DNA from: SIG291 sp045543455
GTDB lineage: Bacteria > Bacillota > Clostridia > Lachnospirales > Lachnospiraceae
DNA length: 14,439 nt
Assembly (NCBI GenBank): GCA_045543455.1
Contig: JAZQMK010000055.1
Coordinates: forward strand, 1 to 14,439
Reading direction: 5' to 3'
Made by a program: the position numbers and the translations under genes. The stretch's first letter is position 1. Each line of letters starts with the position of its first letter. Below are positions 1-5,706 of the stretch, in pieces. Under the pieces are notes generated by a model. It saw only the letters and a list, made by a program, of their open reading frames with translations. It made no database searches and was not told the DNA's origin.

Positions 1-200
1 TCCTCCATTTCTGAGCATAAATAACTTGCTAGTGCAAGTTATTTGCGAAGAACCGCACGAGAAAGTCCGGAGGATTTCTCGTGTCGGATGAATAAATTTG
101 CGAAGCAAATATCTAAATGACTTTGTCGGCATATCAAAGCGACAAAGTCATATGTCCTCCATTTCTGAGCATAAATGACTTGCGCAAGCAAGTTATATGT
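1..200. repeat. Mosaic of palindromic hairpins joined by a conserved connector
   Basis: This stretch has no credible gene and is built from short palindromes. Five stem-loops can be paired by eye: 21-29/34-42 (9 bp, 4-nt loop), 56-64/75-83 (9 bp, 10-nt loop), 96-101/105-110 (6 bp), 117-128/140-151 (12 bp perfect, 11-nt loop) and 175-183/188-196 (9 bp with one G-T pair and a GCAA tetraloop). A connector, TCCTCCATTTCTGAGCAT plus 11 further bases, occurs at 1-29 and again at 155-183 with a single mismatch (23 versus 177). None of the hairpins is followed by a T-run, so they do not look like intrinsic terminators. The pattern of conserved connector and changing stems resembles dispersed palindromic elements (REP/RUP-like). 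That it is repeated elsewhere in the genome is inference. The element begins at or before the left edge, so its full length is unknown. Confidence 0.75.
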
Positions 201-228
201 TGACTTTACTCGCTAATTATATTACGAT
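200..228 (+). promoter_or_regulatory. Candidate sigma-A promoter of the Crp/Fnr gene
   Basis: TTGACT (200-205) and TACGAT (223-228) are separated by 17 bases. The -35 matches consensus at five of six positions, the -10 at four of six. The -35 box directly abuts the palindromic element, so the repeat forms the upstream edge of the promoter. A small inverted repeat, GTTGT-TTTT-ACAAC (244-257), follows and lies in the predicted 5' leader. It could be an operator or a leader hairpin, but nothing in the sequence decides this. Confidence 0.5.
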
Positions 229-283
229 TAATAAAATAAAACTGTTGTTTTTACAACGAAATAGCAAAAAGGTGTGAAGAATA

Positions 284-943
284 ATGAAACAATATATACC
301 AATCTTAAGAAATACCAGTTTGTTTGCTGGCATAGTAGATGAAGAAATAGAAGCGATGCTTAGCTGTCTACAAGCAAAGATTCGCACCTACAAAAAAGGC
401 GAATATATTTATAGACAAGGTGAGCAAATCGAAAATATAAGTATTTTATTAGAAGGCAAGCTCTGCATTCAAAGTGATGATTATTGGGGCAATTGTAGCA
501 TAATTAATGTATTAAATGTAGGAGATATGTTTGGCGAAGCGTATGCAGTAAAAGATAGTGATGCTATCGCAAATGATGTAGTTGCAACTACAGATGTTAC
601 TGTTATATTTTTAAATGTAAATAAAATACTGACAGTCTGTTCATCAGCCTGCAGATTTCATACAATGCTTATTAAAAATTTGTTTTATGCCATCTCTATG
701 AAAAATAGGGCATTGGTGCAGCGAATAGGACATTTATCAAGACGTTCTACAAGAGAAAAACTATTGTCCTACCTTTCAGATGAAGCAAGGCGCAATAACA
801 GCGCAAGCTTTGAGATAAACTTTAATCGGCAGCAGTTAGCAGATTTTTTATTTGTTGATAGAAGTGCTATGTCCAATGAACTGTGTAAAATGAGGGACGA
901 GGGGCTGTTGGTGTTTGAAAAAAATAGATTCAAATTATTGTAA
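284..943 (+). CDS. Crp/Fnr-family transcriptional regulator
   Basis: Cytoplasmic DNA-binding regulator of 219 aa, the usual length for the family. Residues about 10-115 form the cyclic-nucleotide-binding-like beta roll (GEYIYRQGE at 39-47, GDMFGEAYA at 80-88). The arginine/serine phosphate-binding signature of true cAMP receptors is not evident, so cAMP is unlikely to be the ligand. A long dimerisation helix follows, then a winged helix (about 176-219) with NRQQLADFLFVDRSAMSNEL, the recognition-helix pattern common in clostridial members. C119 and C123 form a CxxxC next to H126 at the start of the dimer helix, a possible redox or metal site (inference). No N-terminal Fnr-type four-cysteine cluster is present. 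The start is set by a GGTG-containing purine stretch 8-13 bases upstream. A two-component system follows 56 bp later on the same strand. Target genes cannot be read from the sequence. Confidence 0.9.
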   Translation: MKQYIPILRNTSLFAGIVDEEIEAMLSCLQAKIRTYKKGEYIYRQGEQIENISILLEGKLCIQSDDYWGNCSIINVLNVGDMFGEAYAVKDSDAIANDVVATTDVTVIFLNVNKILTVCSSACRFHTMLIKNLFYAISMKNRALVQRIGHLSRRSTREKLLSYLSDEARRNNSASFEINFNRQQLADFLFVDRSAMSNELCKMRDEGLLVFEKNRFKLL

Positions 944-999
944 AACGACATAAAGAATACACATCAAATATATATACTTAAGCTGTAAGGAGTGAGTGG

Positions 1000-1668
1000 A
1001 TGGAATACAAAGTGTTGCTAGTTGAAGATGAGAGAAGTCTTAGAGACATTGTGAGTAAATACCTAAGTAACAATGGATTTGCAGTTGATATGGCAAGCAA
1101 TGGCGATGACGCTATAGCAATGGTCGAGAAAAATATTTATGATATCATAATTTTGGACATTATGATGCCTGGAAAAAGTGGGATAGAAGTGTGCAAATAC
1201 ATACGTACAAAATATGATGTGCCGGTTATTTTTCTTACCGCCCTCGATAAAGAACAAGATATAGTTGGCGGATATGAGGTTGGCGCAGACGAATATCTTA
1301 CAAAGCCAGTTACTATGCCGATTTTAAAGGCTAAGATAAATGCCCTTATCAATCGCTATCATGGTCTAATGGTTAAAAATGGAATTATAAAGCTTGATAA
1401 TATTATTATTGAGCCAGCAAGAAGAAGGGTAAGCCTTGAGGGTAAAGAGGTATCTCTTGCCCCTAAGGAATATGATTTGCTAATCTATTTTATAGAAAAT
1501 AAAAATCAAGTACTTACAAGAGACCAGATACTTAATGCGGTGTGGGGCCTTGAATACGAAGGCTACGACAGAGCCGTAGATACACATATTAAAAAACTAA
1601 GAGCAGCACTTGGGGATTCTAAACACCACATAACAACTGTTATAAAGAAAGGATATATGTGGGAATAG
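1000..1668 (+). CDS. OmpR/PhoB-family response regulator
   Basis: Two-domain DNA-binding response regulator of 222 aa. The receiver domain (about 3-115) has the acidic pair E9/D10, the phospho-acceptor D53 (in ILDIMMPG), T80 and K102 (LTKP), so every catalytic position expected for phosphorylation is present. A winged-helix output domain (about 125-222) carries the family hallmarks SLAPKEYDLL, VLTRDQIL and the recognition-helix segment RAVDTHIKKLRAAL. AAGGAG (987-992) lies 7 bases ahead of the ATG. The gene ends one base before the histidine kinase start, so the two are almost certainly one transcript and cognate partners. The kinase is VanS-like in its catalytic half and the regulator VanR-like in general type, but nothing ties the pair to vancomycin. 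The controlled genes are unknown; autoregulation would be typical. Confidence 0.95.
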   Translation: MEYKVLLVEDERSLRDIVSKYLSNNGFAVDMASNGDDAIAMVEKNIYDIIILDIMMPGKSGIEVCKYIRTKYDVPVIFLTALDKEQDIVGGYEVGADEYLTKPVTMPILKAKINALINRYHGLMVKNGIIKLDNIIIEPARRRVSLEGKEVSLAPKEYDLLIYFIENKNQVLTRDQILNAVWGLEYEGYDRAVDTHIKKLRAALGDSKHHITTVIKKGYMWE

Positions 1669-1669
1669 T

Positions 1670-3286
1670 ATGAAAAAACAGTATTTAAAGTTGAAGATTA
1701 AGGTATTAAGTACAATAATAGCAATTATGGTAATAGGTATTGTTGTAGTGACTTATATTAAAGCTAAAGAAATTCAAGATGAATATATGAGCTTTTGTCA
1801 ATTAGGACTAAATGAGAATTTAAAAGAATATGTTGATGATGAGTCAAAACTAATAAGGAAAGTATATGAGGGCTATTCACATAAAGATAGTGGAAGGTAT
1901 AATACCGGATATTACAGTATGTTAAAAGATAGAGCCGGTAATACTTTGGCAGAACATCAAATGTTTATTATAATAGTTAAAGGTAACGAAATTCTTGATA
2001 AGGATGATACAAGAATACTGTTATTAGGAGATGCATTTTCGGATTACGGAGTAAATATAGTTACAGGATTGGGCTCTCTTTCCCAGCTTCAGATAGAAGG
2101 AACTTGTGATGATGTATATATTTATCCAGAAAATATAACTATTGCAGATAGTACTGGTACTAGTAAATATAGTAAGTTTTCAATTAAAAGGTATTGGGAA
2201 AAAGATTGTGTTAGATTTGAAGAATGGGCTGGAACAAATGTATATAATTCAAAAGATGCGGATTATAATATAAAATTTATACCATTTTCTACAGAGTATA
2301 TGAAAAGAATTGCATTTGACAGACAGGCTGGTAATAAACTTGATTTGAAAGCAAAAGAAATATGTGAGAAAGCATATAATGAAGTTCTAACAAAGGGTAA
2401 AAAAACAGAAGCATTTGTTAAAGATTATAACTTGTTTACTAGTTCAATAACCTATTATCAATATATAGGAAATAAATACGTAATTCCAGAGGTATATGTA
2501 TTTCAGCCAATTAATAGGGCTATTGAAGAACTTATGAATGTATATATGATAATAATGGCTTTGAGTGTTGTAGTTTTGACCTATTTGTATTACATAATAA
2601 ATAATTTAGAAAAAGAACACGCAATTTACGAACTCAACCGTCGCCACCTTACATCAGGCATAGCTCACGAATTAAAGACGCCGGTGGCAATTATAAAAGG
2701 AAGTCTTGAAAATTGGGATCAGCTTGATGGCGAAGAAAAAGAAAAATATAGAGAAAATCTTATAAAAGAAACAGACCATATGACCAAATTAGTAGGCGAT
2801 TTTCTTGAATTATCAAGGCTTGAGGCTAAGGCGAAAACGCTTAATTTAGAAAGTGTGGATTTGTATTCCTTAACTAATAGTGTGTTAAAGAGAATGCAGG
2901 TGAATGTAGATATTGAAACTGATGGTAAAGAAGAATACTTAGCTCAAGCTGATTTAGAGATGATTAGAACTGCAATAGTTAATCTTGTTTCAAATGCAGT
3001 TAAATATTCCAATAAAAATATAGAGATTAAGCTTAGTACAAACTCAAGGAAAATAAAATTCCTAATTGCAAATGATGGGGCCTTGATAGAAGAAGAAAAT
3101 ATAAATAAAGTTTGGAATGAATTTTATAAAGGTGATAAGAATGATTATAATAGATTTGGTAGTGATGGCTTAGGCCTTGCAATTACAAAAAATATATTCA
3201 TCCTGCACAATGCAAAATATGGCTGCAACAGTAAAGATGGTAGAACCGAATTTTGGTTTGAATTAAAGAAGGAGAAAGAGGAATGA
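1670..3286 (+). CDS. Membrane sensor histidine kinase with large extracellular domain
   Basis: Transmembrane sensor kinase of 538 aa. TM1 spans about 12-30 and TM2 about 291-310. Between them is an extracytoplasmic domain of roughly 260 residues that I do not recognise; it is rich in Lys, Asp and Tyr. The linker after TM2 is short and no clear HAMP is visible. The HisKA domain has the phospho-accepting H333 in GIAHELKTP. The HATPase domain has N-box asparagines N438 and N442, G1-box D469 (NDGA) and a G2 box at 499-503 (DGLGL), so the catalytic core looks intact. The start follows the regulator's stop codon by one base and the last codons overlap the next gene through ATGA, indicating translational coupling on both sides. 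The sensor half looks more AT-rich than the catalytic half, which would fit domain swapping, but this was judged by eye. Confidence 0.93.
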   Translation: MKKQYLKLKIKVLSTIIAIMVIGIVVVTYIKAKEIQDEYMSFCQLGLNENLKEYVDDESKLIRKVYEGYSHKDSGRYNTGYYSMLKDRAGNTLAEHQMFIIIVKGNEILDKDDTRILLLGDAFSDYGVNIVTGLGSLSQLQIEGTCDDVYIYPENITIADSTGTSKYSKFSIKRYWEKDCVRFEEWAGTNVYNSKDADYNIKFIPFSTEYMKRIAFDRQAGNKLDLKAKEICEKAYNEVLTKGKKTEAFVKDYNLFTSSITYYQYIGNKYVIPEVYVFQPINRAIEELMNVYMIIMALSVVVLTYLYYIINNLEKEHAIYELNRRHLTSGIAHELKTPVAIIKGSLENWDQLDGEEKEKYRENLIKETDHMTKLVGDFLELSRLEAKAKTLNLESVDLYSLTNSVLKRMQVNVDIETDGKEEYLAQADLEMIRTAIVNLVSNAVKYSNKNIEIKLSTNSRKIKFLIANDGALIEEENINKVWNEFYKGDKNDYNRFGSDGLGLAITKNIFILHNAKYGCNSKDGRTEFWFELKKEKEE

Positions 3287-4581
3287 AGATAATTGTTATT
3301 GGCTCACCGGGAGCCGGAAAGAGCTATTTTTCAAGACAATTAAGTAAAAAATATAATATTCCTTTATATCATTTAGATAATATTTACTGGAACGAGGATA
3401 AAACACATTTGACCAGAGAAGAGTTACAGGCTAAAGTTGAATCTATAATACAGACAGATAATTGGATTATAGATGGCAATTATATTTCTACCATGGAACA
3501 AAGAATCAGCGCGGCTGATGAAGTGATTTTATTTGATTGTTCAACAGAAATTTGTATAGATGGTATAAAGTCAAGAATTGGTACGGATAGAGAGGATTTG
3601 CCGTGGATAGAGGAAGAGTTAGATTTAGAATTCTTAGAATATGTAAAAGAATTTAAAGAAAAATCATTAATTCGAATAGAAGAGAAACTAAGCAAATATC
3701 CTGAAAAAAAGATAGTAAGATTTACTACAAGACAAGAGTCTGACCAATATTTAAATAACATAAAAACCTTATATATAACAGATTTAGATGGAACGCTTCT
3801 AAACAGGCAGACTACGCTGTCGGATTATACAAAAAATAATTTAAATGCGCTTATAGAAAATGGTGTAATGTTTACATACGCAACGGCACGCTCAATTAAT
3901 TCAGCGTCCCAGGTAGCAGAAGGATTAAATGTCAGGTTGCCTGTAATAACCTACAATGGCACATTTATAGTTGACCCGGTAACAAAGGATATAATTGACA
4001 GAGTGGATTTTACAAAAAATGAGATAGCAGATATTATAGCAATTCTTAGAAATTTAAACATCAGTCCGATGGTAAGTGCATATATTGACGGACGGGAAAG
4101 AATTTCTTATAATCCTGCATTTCGTAATGCGGGCAAGGAAAATTATTTAAAAAAGCGTACAAATGATGAAAGAATGAGAATGGTTGATGAGGAAAAAGAG
4201 CTTTATAAAGGCGATGTATTTCATTTTACCTGTATAGGAGAATACGAGGAGTTAAAGCCGTTATATGAACGCTTAGAGGCAACAAAAGCCTTTTATGTAA
4301 CCTTTTATCAGGAACTTTACAGTGATGAATATTGGCTTGAAATTATGCCGTTTAAGGCAACAAAAGCAAATGCCATAATTAAGCTGAAGAATATGTTAGG
4401 CTGTCAAAGGTTGGTAGTATTTGGCGATGGATTAAATGATATATCTATGTTTGAGGTTGCGGACGAGGGCTATGCAGTAGAAAATGCAGTAGAAGAATTG
4501 AAAGAAATTGCTACAGGCATAATAAAAAACAATGAAGAAGACGGAGTAGTTAAATATATACAAACTAAAATACAGGGATAG
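3283..4581 (+). CDS. Fusion: FlaR-like P-loop kinase domain plus Cof-type HAD phosphatase
   Basis: In-frame two-domain protein of 432 aa. Residues 1 to about 157 match a whole P-loop protein of the adenylate-kinase-like group often annotated as DNA topology modulation protein FlaR: Walker A GSPGAGKS (7-14), LYHLDNIYW and WIIDGNY. Its real substrate in this group is poorly known. Residues about 161-432 match a whole class IIB (Cof-type) HAD phosphatase: motif I DLDGT (167-171, nucleophile D167, acid/base D169), motif II T201, a Lys in KATKA, and motif IV GDGLND (D382, D386). Such HADs dephosphorylate sugar phosphates, nucleotides or cofactors; the substrate cannot be predicted. Both halves keep their catalytic residues. 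The join reads NNIKTLYITDLDGT, and stand-alone homologues typically begin MKTLY, so the isoleucine codon ATA at 3760-3762 sits where a start codon would be. The gene overlaps the kinase by 4 bp, and its stop codon lies inside the terminator stem. Confidence 0.88.
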   Translation: MKIIVIGSPGAGKSYFSRQLSKKYNIPLYHLDNIYWNEDKTHLTREELQAKVESIIQTDNWIIDGNYISTMEQRISAADEVILFDCSTEICIDGIKSRIGTDREDLPWIEEELDLEFLEYVKEFKEKSLIRIEEKLSKYPEKKIVRFTTRQESDQYLNNIKTLYITDLDGTLLNRQTTLSDYTKNNLNALIENGVMFTYATARSINSASQVAEGLNVRLPVITYNGTFIVDPVTKDIIDRVDFTKNEIADIIAILRNLNISPMVSAYIDGRERISYNPAFRNAGKENYLKKRTNDERMRMVDEEKELYKGDVFHFTCIGEYEELKPLYERLEATKAFYVTFYQELYSDEYWLEIMPFKATKANAIIKLKNMLGCQRLVVFGDGLNDISMFEVADEGYAVENAVEELKEIATGIIKNNEEDGVVKYIQTKIQG

Positions 4582-4606
4582 TTTTAAAACTATGCCCTGT
4601 ATTTTT
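4567..4606. terminator. Bidirectional intrinsic terminator between convergent genes
   Basis: A long hairpin pairs 4567-4577 with 4595-4605 and 4578-4584 with 4587-4593, interrupted by a single bulged G at 4594. The plus side ends in a run of five T (4602-4606). The mirrored A-run at 4567-4570 supplies a T-run on the minus strand. It therefore can stop the plus-strand unit ending at 4581 and the minus-strand gene ending at 4638. The stop codon of the fusion gene (4579-4581) lies in the 5' arm. Confidence 0.88.
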
Positions 4607-4637
4607 AGAAAGAGGTTAAAACAAAGAAAAATAAAAT

Positions 4638-5558
4638 TTATGCATTAGCCATTTCACAGAGTTCCTTAAGCATCTTAGGGAGCTCAGTTTCCATATTGTC
4701 GTTAGAGAACTGGCATGTACCAACAGCCTTATGTCCACCACCGTTGTACTTAAGCATAAGCTTACCTACATCAATGTTAGAAGTTCTGTTAAGTATGCTG
4801 TAACCAACAGCAGCTGAACAGCCTTGTCCACCACGACCACTAACTATCCAAGCAGAAATATTCTGCTCAGGATACATACTGTAAATCATAAATCTGTTAC
4901 CTGTATATATAGGGTCAACACCACGAAGATCGGATATGATAACATTACCTTCGATACGTGTATATTTTGTAACCATTTCTTTAAACTTTTCTGTCTGCTC
5001 GTAATAAACTTCAATTCTTTCCTTAACATCACTTAAGTTAAGTATCTCATCTGTTGTCATTGTACGACATGCATCCATAAGAACTTCCATTAATTGATAA
5101 TTAGAGATAGTGAATTGTCTCCAACGACCAAGACCTGTTCTAGGATCCATAAGGAAGCCTATTAAAATCCAACCTGAAGGATTAAGTACTTCATCAATAG
5201 TAAGGTTACCTGAGTCCACCTTATCTACAGCTTCCATCATATCGTCAAATTGTGGGAAGCGTTCCTTTCCACCATAATATTCATAAATAATTCTTGCACA
5301 AGAAGGAGTGATACGACTTTCTCCTTTGTATTTACCTGCTAGTTCGTTGCGCTCATGTTCACTTGAATGGTGGTCAAACCAAAGACCACAGCCAGGAACA
5401 TAAGGTACATTAGCAAGGCAGTCATTTTCATCAATTTCAACAAGACCATCCTGTAAATCCTTTGGGTGGGCAAACTTCCATGTATCTATAATACCAGCCT
5501 CTTTTAGCAATGCACCGCAAGCAAGGCCATCAAAATCTGAACGTGTTACTAATCTCAT
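4638..5558 (-). CDS. DHH/DHHA1-family phosphoesterase
   Basis: Cytoplasmic phosphoesterase of 306 aa, of the group often annotated as exopolyphosphatase-related protein in Clostridia. The DHH domain opens with the metal-binding SDFDGLACG (D8, D10) and has the family motif FDHH (D62-H64). The DHHA1 domain ends with GGGHKAVG (273-280), which binds the substrate phosphate. Relatives hydrolyse oligoribonucleotides, pApA or polyphosphate, and the sequence does not say which. I place the start at 5558: GGAGG lies a few bases upstream and a near-consensus promoter covers 5593-5621. The reading frame stays open to an ATG at 5621, adding 21 residues, but that codon falls in the -35 box and upstream of the transcription start, so it should not be used. 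The gene is monocistronic, between the bidirectional terminator and a divergent promoter region. Confidence 0.9.
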   Translation of the reverse strand: MRLVTRSDFDGLACGALLKEAGIIDTWKFAHPKDLQDGLVEIDENDCLANVPYVPGCGLWFDHHSSEHERNELAGKYKGESRITPSCARIIYEYYGGKERFPQFDDMMEAVDKVDSGNLTIDEVLNPSGWILIGFLMDPRTGLGRWRQFTISNYQLMEVLMDACRTMTTDEILNLSDVKERIEVYYEQTEKFKEMVTKYTRIEGNVIISDLRGVDPIYTGNRFMIYSMYPEQNISAWIVSGRGGQGCSAAVGYSILNRTSNIDVGKLMLKYNGGGHKAVGTCQFSNDNMETELPKMLKELCEMANA

Positions 5559-5592
5559 ACTTCTTTCCTCCGTATTCGCTAAATATGGGAAT

Positions 5593-5621
5593 ATTATACA
5601 ATATAACAAACAATTTTTCAA
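5593..5621 (-). promoter_or_regulatory. Sigma-A promoter of the DHH phosphoesterase
   Basis: Read on the minus strand, TTGAAA (plus 5616-5621) and TATAAT (plus 5593-5598) are separated by 17 bases. The match to consensus is 4/6 in the -35 and 6/6 in the -10. The predicted start of transcription is near 5586, leaving a leader of under 30 bases with GGAGG before the ATG at 5558. Confidence 0.85.
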
Positions 5622-5655
5622 GTTTAATAAGAAAAATACATAAAAAATACGAAAG

Positions 5656-5684
5656 TTTACAAATAAATAGAATAGTGCTATACT
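5656..5684 (+). promoter_or_regulatory. Sigma-A promoter of the polytopic membrane protein gene
   Basis: TTTACA (5656-5661) and TATACT (5679-5684) are 17 bases apart, each one mismatch from consensus. Transcription would begin near 5691, only about 16 bases before the ATG at 5707, so the GGAGGT site (5696-5701) sits almost at the 5' end of the message. The promoter is divergent from the one at 5593-5621, with about 35 bases between the two -35 boxes. Confidence 0.82.
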
Positions 5685-5706
5685 AATTTAGAAATGGAGG
5701 TAGAAG

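Noticed and set aside
55..85. AGAAAGTCCGG resembles a conserved segment of RNase P RNA.
   Set aside because: It is inside a self-contained hairpin and no other RNase P conserved regions or helices surround it; the match is short and probably chance.
117..154. 12-bp perfect hairpin as an intrinsic terminator of an upstream gene.
   Set aside because: No T-run follows on either strand, and the same flanks recur around other hairpins, so a repeat element explains it better.
135..154. Minus-strand mini-ORF starting ATG after GGAGGA in the repeat.
   Set aside because: It would encode only five residues (MTLSL) before a stop. It remains a curiosity rather than a gene.
973..978. TATACT upstream of the response regulator as a separate promoter.
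   Set aside because: No acceptable -35 box at 16-18 bases; read-through from the Crp/Fnr gene is as likely.
3480..3761. Minus-strand open frame of 93 codons inside the fusion gene.
   Set aside because: Shadow of the P-loop domain, whose motifs are read clearly on the plus strand.
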